Part shown: positions 33,919 through 42,571 of the stretch, piece after piece
Layout: each line of letters opens with the position of its first letter
Numbering within the stretch: position 1 is the first letter of the stretch
Assembly (NCBI GenBank): GCA_938008165.1
Contig: CALLLP010000004.1
Span: 89,729-153,728, forward strand
Source: an uncultured Neomegalonema sp.
GTDB lineage: Bacteria; Pseudomonadota; Alphaproteobacteria; Rhodobacterales; Rhodobacteraceae
DNA length: 64,000 nt
Direction of reading: 5' to 3'
Made by a program: the position numbers and the translations under genes
The notes under the pieces: model-generated
What the model saw: the letters and a program-made list of their open reading frames with translations, nothing else
What the model was told of the DNA's origin: nothing
Databases searched by the model: none

Positions 33919-35487
33919 TTATTTCAACTGACGCGGGAGCGTTTTCTCTCGGCGCACCATTAGCTTGTTGAGCGCATTGATATAGGCGCGTCCCGAAGCG
34001 ACCAGCGTGTCGGCATTTGCCGCATGGCCAGAGACGATCTTGCCGTCTTCCTCCAGCCGCACCGAAACCTCGGCCTGCGCATCGGTTCCATCGGTAACGG
34101 CATGCACCTGATACAGTTTCAGCCGCGCCGTATGGGGCACCAGTGCCTTGACCGCGTTGAAGGTGGCATCCACCGGCCCGTTGCCGGTCGTCTCATGCCG
34201 GTGCTCAACTCCGTCGATCTCCATCACGAGTGTCGCGGTTGCCGGTCCGCGCGTCCCGCAGATCATGCTCAAATCGACCAATTGCATGCGGTCATGGACC
34301 GTGCTCGTCTGTGTGTCTTCGATCAGGGCGATGATATCGTCATCGTAGACTTCCTTCTTGGAATCCGCGAGCGCCTTGAATCGCACGAAGGTTTCCTGAA
34401 ACGCGTTATCGCCGATATCATAGCCGAGTTGCGCCAGCTTGTCCTTGAACGCCGCGCGCCCTGAATGCTTGCCCATGACCAGATTGCTCTCGGTCAGGCC
34501 CACATCTTCGGGCCGCATGATCTCGAATGTTTCCGCGTTTTTCAGCATCCCGTCTTGATGGATACCCGATTCATGGGCAAAGGCGTTTTTGCCGACGATG
34601 GCTTTGTTGTATTGTACGCTAAAGCCCGACACGGTCGATACGAGGCGGCTGGCCTTCATGATTTTCGTCGTGTCGATATCGGTACGATAGGGCAGGATAT
34701 CCCGCCGCACCTTCATCGCCATCACCACTTCTTCCAGTGCGGTATTGCCCGCGCGCTCTCCTAATCCATTGATCGTGCATTCGATCTGGCGTGCGCCCGC
34801 TTCGACCGCTGCCAGCGCATTCGCCGTCGCCATGCCTAGATCGTTATGGCAATGGGTCGCGACGATGCAGTTTTTCAGGCCGGGAACTTTCTGATGTAGC
34901 ATTGAAATCAATTGCGCGCTCTCACGGGGGGCCGTGTAGCCCACGGTATCGGGAATATTGATCGTCGTCGCACCGCATTCGACCGCCAGAGCGACTGTCT
35001 CGACCAGATAATCCTCTTCCGTGCGCGTTGCGTCCATCGGCGACCACTGCACATTATCGCATAGCGAGCGCGCAAAGGTCACCGTTTCGCGAATCTTGTC
35101 GAGCACCTGAGCCTTGCTCATCGACAATTGATGTTCGCGGTGAAGGGGGGATGTGCCGATAAACGTATGGATACGGGGTTTTCTGGCGTGTTGCAGCGCG
35201 CTCCACGCCCGTTCGATATCCCCCTTCGATGCCCGTGCCAGCCCACAGGTCACGGCATTTTGCAGCACCTTGGAGATTTCGGTCACCGCCTCGAAATCGC
35301 CATCCGAGGCAATCGGGAACCCGGCTTCGATGATGTCCACGCCCATCTCGTCCAGCAGCACCGCAATCTGAAGTTTTTCCTCCAGCGTCATGGTTGCCCC
35401 CGGCGATTGCTCGCCATCGCGCATGGTGGTGTCAAAAATCAGGACGCGGTCGGCGCTGTCCCGTGGGGAATCGGTTTGGGAAGTCAT
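33919..35487 (-). CDS. leuA: 2-isopropylmalate synthase
   Basis: Protein of 522 aa. It condenses acetyl-CoA with 2-oxoisovalerate, the first committed step of leucine synthesis. The catalytic TIM barrel opens with RVLIFDTTMRDGEQSPGATM, includes THCHNDLGMATANALAAVEA and GLGERAGNTALEEVVMAM. The C-terminal regulatory LeuA dimer domain (about 390-522) includes GPVDATFNAVKALVPH and carries the site for leucine feedback. Upstream lies a leucine-rich leader peptide with a hairpin, so transcription is probably attenuated by leucine. Confidence 0.96.
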   Translation of the reverse strand: MTSQTDSPRDSADRVLIFDTTMRDGEQSPGATMTLEEKLQIAVLLDEMGVDIIEAGFPIASDGDFEAVTEISKVLQNAVTCGLARASKGDIERAWSALQHARKPRIHTFIGTSPLHREHQLSMSKAQVLDKIRETVTFARSLCDNVQWSPMDATRTEEDYLVETVALAVECGATTINIPDTVGYTAPRESAQLISMLHQKVPGLKNCIVATHCHNDLGMATANALAAVEAGARQIECTINGLGERAGNTALEEVVMAMKVRRDILPYRTDIDTTKIMKASRLVSTVSGFSVQYNKAIVGKNAFAHESGIHQDGMLKNAETFEIMRPEDVGLTESNLVMGKHSGRAAFKDKLAQLGYDIGDNAFQETFVRFKALADSKKEVYDDDIIALIEDTQTSTVHDRMQLVDLSMICGTRGPATATLVMEIDGVEHRHETTGNGPVDATFNAVKALVPHTARLKLYQVHAVTDGTDAQAEVSVRLEEDGKIVSGHAANADTLVASGRAYINALNKLMVRREKTLPRQLK

Positions 35488-35542
35488 GGCAAAGCCTGTC
35501 AGGAAAATATGCGAAAAGGGTGTTGTCCGGTGCGCGCGCGAT

Positions 35543-35581
35543 CCTCTGAGCGCCGCACCATGGTCACGGCGCGCTCAGAGG
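35543..35581 (-). promoter_or_regulatory. Hairpin of the leuA leader (attenuator element)
   Basis: CCTCTGAGCGC (35543-35553) and GCGCTCAGAGG (35571-35581) are perfect 11-bp arms; an alternative fold adds inner GCCG/CGGC pairs after a 2-nt bulge. On the minus strand it begins in the last sense codon of the leader peptide and contains its stop codon, so a ribosome stalled at the Leu codons would block or remodel it. No strong U tract follows immediately; CCCTTTTCG comes later, so which structure terminates is not clear. Confidence 0.6.
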
Positions 35582-35634
35582 CGACTAAGCTCTAGAAGGA
35601 GAAAACCTTCATATGAAAAAACACCAACTTGCAT
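35575..35634 (-). CDS. leuL: leuA leader peptide (leucine attenuation)
   Basis: A 19-residue frame reads MQVGVFSYEGFLLLELSRL and stops at 35575. Five of its last eight residues are leucine, using CTC, CTT, CTA, CTT and CTC codons. It lies 87 nt upstream of leuA on the same strand, and its stop is inside a strong hairpin. This is the arrangement of amino-acid attenuators. There is no Shine-Dalgarno; the predicted promoter places transcription start within a few bases of the ATG, so it may be leaderless, as reported for the trpL leader of rhizobia. Confidence 0.65.
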   Translation of the reverse strand: MQVGVFSYEGFLLLELSRL

Positions 35635-35641
35635 GGGGCGA

Positions 35642-35669
35642 ATGATGCAGAATCGATCCTGCCTGTCAA
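35642..35669 (-). promoter_or_regulatory. Candidate sigma-70-type promoter of leuL-leuA
   Basis: On the minus strand, a perfect -35 TTGACA (35669-35664) is followed after 16 nt by CATCAT (35647-35642), matching four of six -10 positions. Start of transcription would fall around 35634-35637, directly at the leuL ATG. Confidence 0.5.
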
Positions 35670-35709
35670 TCGAAGATTGATGCCGTCCGGCAAGGCATCG
35701 ATTTGCCCG

Positions 35710-36759
35710 TCATACCATCATATCAAAGCTCAAGGCGGTTCCGCGTTCCAGGTCTACTGCCGCTTTGCGGTTCAGGATTTCCGGGAAATGCTTCGGGCTT
35801 ATCCCATGTCCCGGCCTGATTGAGCGAACATTCTCGGCTGTAAAGCTCTCACCCGCCTTGATATCTTTCACCACATAGAGCGAGCGGCGGAAGACGATAT
35901 TCGCCTCTTCCGCCCCTTTGACATTATAGCCGACCTTGCCCAGCGCCATCCATGCATCGTGGCAATCCGTACAGAGTCGCTTGAATTCATCCGGTTCCAG
36001 ACTGAACGCGCTATCCGGTCCGCCATCCGCCCTTGCGAGGGTGAAATGTTTTTCGATGACCGACCCGCCCAGCGCGATGGCGGCAACCGAGACGGCGGTG
36101 CCGTGGGTATGGTCAGACAGGCCCGATATGACGCCGAAGGCATCCTGCAAATGCGGTATCGTCCTAAGATTCGATTGATCGGTGGGCGAGGGATAGGAGC
36201 TGATGCAATGCAATAGGATCAAGTCGTCACATCCGGCGTTTCTGGCCGTGTTCACCGCGTTCTCGATATCGGCCAGATTCGCCAGACCTGTCGAGATGAT
36301 CATGGGTTTCCCCTTGCGGGCCACATAATCGATCAGTTGCAGGTCGACGATCTCGAAGGATGCGATTTTATACGCGGGTGCTCCGAGGTCTTCGAGCAAA
36401 TCCGCTGCCGTATTGTCAAAAGGCGTCGAAAACAGTGTGACGCCGTGTTCTTTCGCGCGCGCAAACAGGCGCTCATGCCATTCAAACGGCGTATGGGCCT
36501 CTTGATACAGATCATAGAGCTGCCGACCGTCCCAAAGACCCCCTTTGATGAGGAAATCGGGGCGATCGCTTTGGATGGTCAGTGTATCGGCCGTGTAGGT
36601 CTGTACCTTGATCGCATCGCAGCCCGTTGCCGCCGCCGCATCGATCAGGCTCAGCGCGCGCTCGATATCGCCGTTATGGTTCCCCGACAATTCGCAGATG
36701 ATATAGGGCGGATGGTCGGGACCAATGGCTCGACCGGCGATTTCGATGGTTTTTGTCAT
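35710..36759 (-). CDS. pseI: Pseudaminic acid synthase (NeuB family)
   Basis: Protein of 349 aa. It condenses a 6-carbon N-acetylated sugar with phosphoenolpyruvate to make a nonulosonic acid. NeuB barrel motifs: [84 protein letters not shown] and LSDHTHG. C-terminal SAF (antifreeze-like) domain from about 290 ([20 protein letters not shown]). The GLWxGRxLYDLYxEAHTP segment favours PseI over NeuB. Usually it serves flagellin or surface glycosylation; no partner pse gene is in the window. Confidence 0.87.
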   Translation of the reverse strand: MTKTIEIAGRAIGPDHPPYIICELSGNHNGDIERALSLIDAAAATGCDAIKVQTYTADTLTIQSDRPDFLIKGGLWDGRQLYDLYQEAHTPFEWHERLFARAKEHGVTLFSTPFDNTAADLLEDLGAPAYKIASFEIVDLQLIDYVARKGKPMIISTGLANLADIENAVNTARNAGCDDLILLHCISSYPSPTDQSNLRTIPHLQDAFGVISGLSDHTHGTAVSVAAIALGGSVIEKHFTLARADGGPDSAFSLEPDEFKRLCTDCHDAWMALGKVGYNVKGAEEANIVFRRSLYVVKDIKAGESFTAENVRSIRPGHGISPKHFPEILNRKAAVDLERGTALSFDMMV

Positions 36760-36896
36760 GGGTACACGCTCGAAAATTAAAAGCTCGCTTTACGGTCGCG
36801 ACCATAGACAGCGGACCACATAGATTCAAGCTGGACGCCCTGCACAGGCGCAGGATGTGTCAGGATTGGGCCGCTTTTGCGAGGGGGCGAAGGGGG

Positions 36897-38528
36897 TCAG
36901 AACCCCAAGGCACAGCCATCCTTACGCGGGTCCGAGCCGCCGATCAGGCAGCCGGTCTGAGGATCGATGATGATGATCTGCCCGCCCCCGATCGCGCCTT
37001 CCGCGATCCGCGCATCATGGCCCATTACTCCGAGGCGGTCGAGCGCAGACCGCGAATATCCCCGTTCTACGGACAGATACCCCTTGTCAAAGAAGCTGCG
37101 CGGCGCGTCCATTGCGGCTTGCGGGTCCATGCCGTAATCGACCAGATTACTGATTAGCCGCGCGTGGCCGTTCGATTGATACGCGCCCCCCATGACGCCA
37201 AAACTGGCATAGGGTTTCCCATCTTTCGCCATCATGCCGGGAATGATCGTATGCATGGGCCGCTTGCCCCCCTTCAACTCGTTCGGATGGCCTTCTTCAA
37301 GGGTAAAGCCTGCACCGCGACTCTGGAAGTTGATACCATAGCGTTCCGATGCGATGCGCGATCCGAAATCGTGGAAGACCGAGTAAATCAGCGATACCAT
37401 CGTCCGGTCTGCATCGACGACGGTGATATAGATGGTGTCCTTATGCTGGGCACCCCCGGTCCCGATGGCCGCTCCAAGCTCGTGTAGATCGGCGACGCTC
37501 TCCAGAAGGTCGGATCGCGCGGCCATCGGGTCTATCTGTTCTTGCAAGCGACGGACCGTTTCTTCCGCCATCAGATGCGCGAGGCGCTCGTCGGCACCCG
37601 GTGTGTCGGGATCGGCGATGAGGCGGTTGCGGGCATCATACGCGAGGCGCGCGGCTTCGGCTTCGATATGGGCGCGTTCGGGGCCATGGGGGTCCAATTC
37701 GTCGAGTTCGAATCCTTCGAGAATGCGCGCCATCAGGATGGCGGCGACTCCCTGTCCATTGGGCGGCAGTTCAATCAGTTCCATACCGCGATAATGGCCC
37801 GAAACCGGCTCTACCCATGTGGATTTCGTTGCGGCGAAATCGGCGAGGGTATGGCGGCCTCCATGCTTGTTGAGGGTCGCGACCATATCTGCGGCCACTG
37901 GCCCTTCATAAAACCCCGCGCGTCCCTCGCGTGCGATGATCTCAAGCGCTTCGGCATTGGCAGGATAGGCAAAGACCTCGCCCATGCGCGGCGCTCGCTC
38001 ACCATTCACGAGAAAGTGGCGCGCCATATCCCCGGTCAGGCGCGGCGAATAGGCGGCCCAGTCGGCGGCGGCGCGCTGGGCGACGGGGTGGCCCTCCCGC
38101 GCGATCTTGATCGATGGCGCAAGCGCACGGTCCCAGCCATAGGTTCCGAATTCGGACAAGAGGGTGTCAAAGGCATCGATGGCACCGGGTACAGTCACCG
38201 CATGGGCGCTTTCCTGTTCCACCGCGCTCAACCCTTCGCGGCGCAGCATGCTGGCATCAATCGCCATGGGCGCACGGCCGGATCCGTTCAGCCCTCTGGG
38301 GCGTGCATCGCCCTCTTTCCATACCAGCGCGAATGCATCCCCTCCGATGCCGGTCATGGCCGGTTCCAGCAATCCCATCGTCAGCGCAGCGGTCACAGCG
38401 GCATCGACCGCATTGCCGCCCTCGCGCATCACACCCACCGCGCATTCGACTGCCAACGGATGCGACGTGGCGCACATCGCATGGCGTGCGAGAACGGGGG
38501 ATCGACCGGGAAGTTGAAAATCGCGCAT
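36897..38528 (-). CDS. ggt: Gamma-glutamyltransferase family protein (YwrD-like)
   Basis: Protein of 543 aa. Ntn hydrolase proenzyme that self-cleaves before a Thr and transfers or hydrolyses gamma-glutamyl groups. Visible: ATSHPLAVECAVGVMREGGN with AVDAAVTAAL, the nucleophile region QHKDTIYITVVDADRTMVSL (Thr about 365), and downstream SRGAGFTLEEGHPNELKGGK-type text (here QSRGAGFTLEEGHPNELK). The start at 38528 has AAAGG 7 nt upstream. No signal peptide is apparent, in line with cytoplasmic YwrD-like members. Divergent from the DUF2157 gene. Confidence 0.88.
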   Translation of the reverse strand: MRDFQLPGRSPVLARHAMCATSHPLAVECAVGVMREGGNAVDAAVTAALTMGLLEPAMTGIGGDAFALVWKEGDARPRGLNGSGRAPMAIDASMLRREGLSAVEQESAHAVTVPGAIDAFDTLLSEFGTYGWDRALAPSIKIAREGHPVAQRAAADWAAYSPRLTGDMARHFLVNGERAPRMGEVFAYPANAEALEIIAREGRAGFYEGPVAADMVATLNKHGGRHTLADFAATKSTWVEPVSGHYRGMELIELPPNGQGVAAILMARILEGFELDELDPHGPERAHIEAEAARLAYDARNRLIADPDTPGADERLAHLMAEETVRRLQEQIDPMAARSDLLESVADLHELGAAIGTGGAQHKDTIYITVVDADRTMVSLIYSVFHDFGSRIASERYGINFQSRGAGFTLEEGHPNELKGGKRPMHTIIPGMMAKDGKPYASFGVMGGAYQSNGHARLISNLVDYGMDPQAAMDAPRSFFDKGYLSVERGYSRSALDRLGVMGHDARIAEGAIGGGQIIIIDPQTGCLIGGSDPRKDGCALGF

Positions 38529-38709
38529 GGGAAAACCTTTCGGGAAGCGTACCTGTGTGATCTGCCACAGGCAGAGTGAGGCGATTAGCATGTATGCCGA
38601 TCCGACGTGATCTCAAAGGACGTTTCAGCGTCGATGCAAGTTGGCGATCGCAGCAGGGTTCTTGTGCCTCATGCCCGCAGAGGGCACAGTCGAGCACGGG
38701 AGGCACCGG

Positions 38710-39963
38710 ATGCTGGAACGAAAATCGACGCTATCGCGACGGGTTGATGATTGGCACGAGCGCGGTCTGATCGATGGCTCGACGGCTCGGGTGCTGCTTG
38801 ATGATCTGGAAAAGGGTCGCGAGGCGCGTTCCTTCGCATCGATCGCGGTTTGGCTTGGGATCGTCTGTCTCGCATTTGGTGCGATGACTTTTGTGGCGGC
38901 AAACTGGGACGTGATGCCCCGATTGGTCAGAATGGGCGCGCTGATGGGTGGTGTGCTGGCGTCCTATGGTGTTGCGGCGGTGCTGCATAGGCGCGGCAAT
39001 CCCGGTTTGGCGGAGTCGTTTGTCGTGCTCGGTTGCGGCGTGTTCGGAGCGGCGGTGATGTTCACCGGCCAGATGTACCACCTGACCGGCCCGCCCTCTG
39101 GGGGGGTGTTTCTCTGGGCATTGGGCAGCTTTATCGCCGCCATAGCGACGGCGTCGGTCGGGGCACTGGGTATGTCGATCATTCTCGCGACGCTCTGGAC
39201 CTTGATGTCGATGATGGCACCGGGAGGGCACCCCTTTCATCTGGCGTTTGTTCCGGTCTGGGCGGTGCTGGCGGCCTATGTCTGGTGGGTTCAGGGGCGC
39301 TGGGCGGCCCATCTCTGCGCCTTGGGGGCTTTGGCTTGGCTCGGTGTATCGGTGGGCATCGTAATTGTCCGGGACGAGGTTTTCACCTCCGGCTATCTCG
39401 CCCTGATGGGCGCTTTCGCGGCGATCTCCATTGCGATTCTCAGCGCACGCACCATCCGGGCGCTGCGGGGGTTCGAAGGGGAGGGCGTTTTCTACCTGAT
39501 GGTTCTCATCTTCGGTTTGCTCGCCTTCCTGTTCGTATCGAATGAAGTCTTGTTCCCCCCTCAAGTGCCTCTGTTGGTGCCCATTGTTGCGGCGCCTCTG
39601 AGTCTGCTGGCATCCTGGCCCGCTTTGGGGCGTGACGAGCGCTACGACCATGGGTTCGCGGCCCTTTGGGTCGGGGTGACCGTTCTCGTGGCCTATCTTG
39701 TGTCTCGCGGCATGCCCTATGCGGTCGAAGCATTCGTCCTCGCGGTATCGGTCTGGGCAATTCGCATGGGAGGACGGCAGGGATGGCGTAATGTGACCGG
39801 GCTTGGCTACATCGCCTTTGCCGTCACGATGTTCGTGATCTACACGGCGGCGGCGCATGGCTTACTGGGCACCAGCTTGTTCTATCTGATCGCCGGAGTG
39901 CTGCTTTTACTGGGCGCATTGCTCGTGCCGCGATTGGTCTCGGCCGGGGAGGGCGGGTCGTGA
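38710..39963 (+). CDS. DUF2157 multispanning membrane protein
   Basis: Protein of 417 aa. The N-terminal cytoplasmic helical segment (RVDDWHERGLIDGSTARVLL) and then about 12 membrane helices starting SIAVWLGIVCLAFGAMTFVA match DUF2157; the second motif is FTGQMYHLTGPPSGGVFLWA. Function is unknown. GGGAGG lies 6 nt before the ATG. The stop overlaps the GTG start of the next gene (GTGA at 39960-39963). This two-gene pairing with a GDYXXLXY protein recurs across bacteria, suggesting a shared membrane function. Confidence 0.85.
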   Translation: MLERKSTLSRRVDDWHERGLIDGSTARVLLDDLEKGREARSFASIAVWLGIVCLAFGAMTFVAANWDVMPRLVRMGALMGGVLASYGVAAVLHRRGNPGLAESFVVLGCGVFGAAVMFTGQMYHLTGPPSGGVFLWALGSFIAAIATASVGALGMSIILATLWTLMSMMAPGGHPFHLAFVPVWAVLAAYVWWVQGRWAAHLCALGALAWLGVSVGIVIVRDEVFTSGYLALMGAFAAISIAILSARTIRALRGFEGEGVFYLMVLIFGLLAFLFVSNEVLFPPQVPLLVPIVAAPLSLLASWPALGRDERYDHGFAALWVGVTVLVAYLVSRGMPYAVEAFVLAVSVWAIRMGGRQGWRNVTGLGYIAFAVTMFVIYTAAAHGLLGTSLFYLIAGVLLLLGALLVPRLVSAGEGGS

Positions 39964-40514
39964 AGCGGTGGTTTTTGCCGGGTTTGGCGCTCGCCTTTGT
40001 CGCACAGATGGGCATTGTGGCCGCCATGGTCTGGACCCGCGCGGCGGTGCTGCGCAATGGACAGGAAATCGCCATCCGCTCCACCTTCATCGACCCCCGC
40101 GATATTTTTCGTGGCCATTATGTGCGGCTGAATCTCACTGTAGATCCGCCCGAAGACGATATTCCGGGGCTGACTGGCGCGCTAGGCCGGGACGATACCG
40201 CCTATATCACTCTGCGACAGGCGGCGGATGGGTTCTGGGTCGCCAAGGCGGTTCATGATGACATTCCCGAAGATACCTCTGACCCGGTGCTTAGAATCGT
40301 TTCCGCTTCGCCGACACGGTCCGCACAGGGAATCGGTCGATTCGCCCTGCCTTTCGACCGTTATTTCGCCGATTACAATCGGTCGCAGGCATTGGAGAGG
40401 CTGCGACGGGATCAACGGCTAGGGGTGATATTGGCTCTCGATGGCAAGGGTGGAGCCGTGATCAAGGGCCTGACCATCGACGGCGAAAGTGTCTATGATG
40501 AAGCTCTTTTTTGA
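39960..40514 (+). CDS. GDYXXLXY domain protein
   Basis: Protein of 184 aa starting at a GTG that overlaps the DUF2157 stop. One N-terminal helix (FLPGLALAFVAQMGIVAAMV) is followed by TFIDPRDIFRGHYVRLNLTV, the position of the family motif GDYxxLxY (here GHYVRLNL, a diverged form), and the second conserved block IGRFALPFDRYFADYN. Probably anchored with a periplasmic domain. Function unknown; acts presumably with the DUF2157 partner. Confidence 0.82.
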   Translation: MKRWFLPGLALAFVAQMGIVAAMVWTRAAVLRNGQEIAIRSTFIDPRDIFRGHYVRLNLTVDPPEDDIPGLTGALGRDDTAYITLRQAADGFWVAKAVHDDIPEDTSDPVLRIVSASPTRSAQGIGRFALPFDRYFADYNRSQALERLRRDQRLGVILALDGKGGAVIKGLTIDGESVYDEALF

Positions 40515-40662
40515 CGGTTAAGTATTTGATATTATTTATAAATTATTCATACTGTCGATAGTGGCTGTGAGGGGATTAAATCAAAATAATGGGCGTAGTA
40601 TAAATATGTAAAAACCCAAAACTCTCGTATATGGTGTATTTTATTAACGAACAAAACAAGAT

Positions 40663-40695
40663 TTGACAGAGAACAAATAAGAACATTAGATGAAC
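40663..40695 (+). promoter_or_regulatory. Candidate promoter with LexA-type box upstream of the lytic transglycosylase
   Basis: A perfect -35 TTGACA (40663-40668), 17 nt, and a weak -10 TTAGAT (40686-40691). Over the -10 sits GAAC (40681-40684), seven bases, GAAC (40692-40695), the alphaproteobacterial LexA pattern. A further GAAC at 40671-40674 is spaced by six. The start codon of the transglycosylase is 40 nt downstream. The preceding interval 40515-40662 is very AT-rich and has no other recognisable element. Confidence 0.55.
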
Positions 40696-40735
40696 TCATC
40701 GTTAAGCCGAGTCGGCCACCTTGAGGAGAAACCCC

Positions 40736-41404
40736 ATGTCGAATCCTGCCGAAGCCATTCTCTATGTCCCCGCAAAACGCAAGGGCAGCAGTGTTGGGTT
40801 GTTCTGCATTATCGGCGCGACCGCCGTGATGATGATCGCCGGTCTGAGCGCCCCGAATGCGGCACCTGCGGGGATCATATCGCCCGCGCCCATTTTTGCC
40901 CAAAACATGGCCAATCCACCCGTTCGGCAGATCCATGATCGCGGCCGGTTGCGGATGCTGTCGAGTGTAGATTTTCCGATCATGCCCCCTCTGCCGGTCA
41001 ATATCGCGGCCCTCCCGCGCCCTGAGCGCGCCCGCTACGTCGCTGCTATCGGCGAGCAACATGGCGTTCCGCGTGAAATTTTTGCGGCAATGGTGATGAC
41101 CGAAAGCAATTTCGATCCCGCGGCCCGGTCTCATGTCGGGGCCATTGGCTTGACCCAGCTGATGCCTGCCACAGCCCGCGAAATCGGCGTCGACCCTCAT
41201 GATCCGCACCAGAATTTGGCCGGGGGCGCGCAATATCTCAAGCAGCAATATGATCGCTTCGGGGATTGGCCGCTTGCTTTGGCGGCGTATAATTCGGGGC
41301 CAACACGGGTCGCGCGGCTCGGGCGTATTCCGCATATTCGGGAAACGCAGGATTATGTCCAAAAAGTCTTGATCCGCGCCGATGTCCTGCGTGGCCGGAT
41401 CTGA
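40736..41404 (+). CDS. Lytic transglycosylase (SLT domain), exported or membrane-anchored
   Basis: Protein of 222 aa. A membrane/signal segment (about 20-37, GLFCIIGATAVMMIAGLSAP) is followed by a Pro-rich linker and an SLT lysozyme-like domain: FAAMVMTESNFDPAARSHVG with the catalytic Glu at about 123, then GAIGLTQLMPATAREIGVD, GGAQYLKQQYDRFGDWPLAL and AAYNSGPTRV. It cleaves glycan strands of peptidoglycan to 1,6-anhydro ends. GAGGAG lies 7 nt upstream. The LexA-type box in its promoter suggests DNA-damage induction and perhaps service to particle release or entry. Confidence 0.9.
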   Translation: MSNPAEAILYVPAKRKGSSVGLFCIIGATAVMMIAGLSAPNAAPAGIISPAPIFAQNMANPPVRQIHDRGRLRMLSSVDFPIMPPLPVNIAALPRPERARYVAAIGEQHGVPREIFAAMVMTESNFDPAARSHVGAIGLTQLMPATAREIGVDPHDPHQNLAGGAQYLKQQYDRFGDWPLALAAYNSGPTRVARLGRIPHIRETQDYVQKVLIRADVLRGRI

Positions 41405-41408
41405 AAAT

Positions 41409-41440
41409 TCTCCGGGCCGGAGGGGTATCCAGCCCGGAGA
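41409..41440 (-). terminator. Terminator of the lipoprotein gene
   Basis: TCTCCGGGC (41409-41417) and GCCCGGAGA (41432-41440) form a 9-bp stem between two convergent genes. On the minus strand the second arm is followed by ATTTTC, a short T tract, so it mainly serves the lipoprotein gene; on the plus strand no T tract follows. Confidence 0.65.
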
Positions 41441-41450
41441 GCGTTCTACA

Positions 41451-42272
41451 TCAATAGGTCAGCAGCCCATTGCTCGCCGCCAGTGCAGGCGCATAGGTCG
41501 CGATCCCACCGGCGAGCGATGCCGAAGGCTGCGGGATCACCTGAAACGATCCCCCAAGGGTCGGCTCCACGCCGATCTGTGCGGAGGGCGTAACACTGCC
41601 ATAATCTGTGTTGACGCTCAGCCCTGCGGCTGGATCAAGGAAGGGTGTCGCCGTTGGCGCGGTCAGGTCATAGGTCGTCCCGCTGGCCTGAACCGGCTGT
41701 ACCGCGCCAAAAGTCGGCACGCTCGACGCGTAGGACTGGATCGACGTCTGCACCGGAGTGACCGCAGGCAAAGCCGCCGAATAAGATTGCGTCACCGTCT
41801 CGACACTGCCCAAAGTGTAAGTGCTGTTTCCAACGGCTGGGGCGGCAACGGTATAGGACGGCGCTACGGTCGAAACAGACGGCGCTGCGACGCTGTAGGA
41901 GGGCGCTGCGGCGGTCGAATACACTGGTGTGGCGGCAGTGTAGGATGGTGTCGCGGCTGAGTATGCCGGGCTCACGGCGCCATAGGTCTGCGGCGAGACC
42001 GTATATCCGCTTGCTGGCACCGCAGCGGTTGTATAGCTCGGCTGCACTGTTCCATAGCTTGGCTGTACGGGTTGATACTGGCCGGTTGCGATGGTCTGTC
42101 CGCTTGGCAGGGCTGTGTAAGCCGGGTTGCTCGCTATGCCCGGTGTTCCGATCAGGCCATTGAGGGCGGCCAGCGGATTCGGTACCGTGATTGTCTGCGG
42201 GGCCGTCGAGCATCCCGCCAGAAGGGCGGCGGTCGCCAAAAAGCCAAATCCTTTGCGGAACGAACGGGTCAT
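41451..42272 (-). CDS. Repeat-rich outer-membrane-type lipoprotein
   Basis: Protein of 273 aa, not recognised. A lipoprotein signal (GFGFLATAALLAGCSTAPQT) with lipobox LAGC. Residues about 60-190 consist of short degenerate repeats built on Pro-Ser-Tyr-(Ser/Thr) and Ala-Ala-x-Pro (QPSYGTVQPSYTTAAVP, PSYSVAAPSVSTVAPSYTV). The sequence has almost no charged residues. It is probably a surface or structural wall-spanning lipoprotein. Convergent with the lytic transglycosylase. Confidence 0.75.
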   Translation of the reverse strand: MTRSFRKGFGFLATAALLAGCSTAPQTITVPNPLAALNGLIGTPGIASNPAYTALPSGQTIATGQYQPVQPSYGTVQPSYTTAAVPASGYTVSPQTYGAVSPAYSAATPSYTAATPVYSTAAAPSYSVAAPSVSTVAPSYTVAAPAVGNSTYTLGSVETVTQSYSAALPAVTPVQTSIQSYASSVPTFGAVQPVQASGTTYDLTAPTATPFLDPAAGLSVNTDYGSVTPSAQIGVEPTLGGSFQVIPQPSASLAGGIATYAPALAASNGLLTY

Positions 42273-42506
42273 CGGGTCATCCTTTTATTGAACCGCGCGG
42301 TGAATTCCGTCAGCGGGTAGTCCGGTCCTTGCGGTGGTCGTCGCGACTTGCGACTCGCTTTGCACCACATCCTGTTCTCAATCGTCGTTATCGGCGCTTT
42401 GCCGCCCATGGGACGGTGTTGTCACCGGCGTAACGCGCTTCGATGGTTAACAGGATACAAATGGCGTGCCACAATCCCCGCTTGCGCGCAGTTTTTTCAT
42501 AGGGCG

Positions 42507-42541
42507 TAAAAAAAACGCTCCGTTCCATGGAACGAAGCGTT
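42507..42541 (-). terminator. Intrinsic terminator of xsc
   Basis: On the minus strand, AACGCT-T-CGTTCC pairs with GGAACG-G-AGCGTT around the central CCATGG, and is followed by a run of T corresponding to the A run at 42508-42515. It lies 30 nt after the xsc stop. The rest of the 299-bp interval 42273-42571 shows no further gene. Confidence 0.85.
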
Positions 42542-42571
42542 CTTTGATTGAGCCTGCGAAAGGCCGTTCGA

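Noticed and set aside
38641..38709. Longer N-terminus for the DUF2157 protein
   Set aside because: The strong GGGAGG site 6 nt before 38710 and the family start position support the shorter form.
42481..42500. T run (gttttttcat) near the xsc terminator as a second plus-strand terminator
   Set aside because: No stable stem precedes it on the plus strand.
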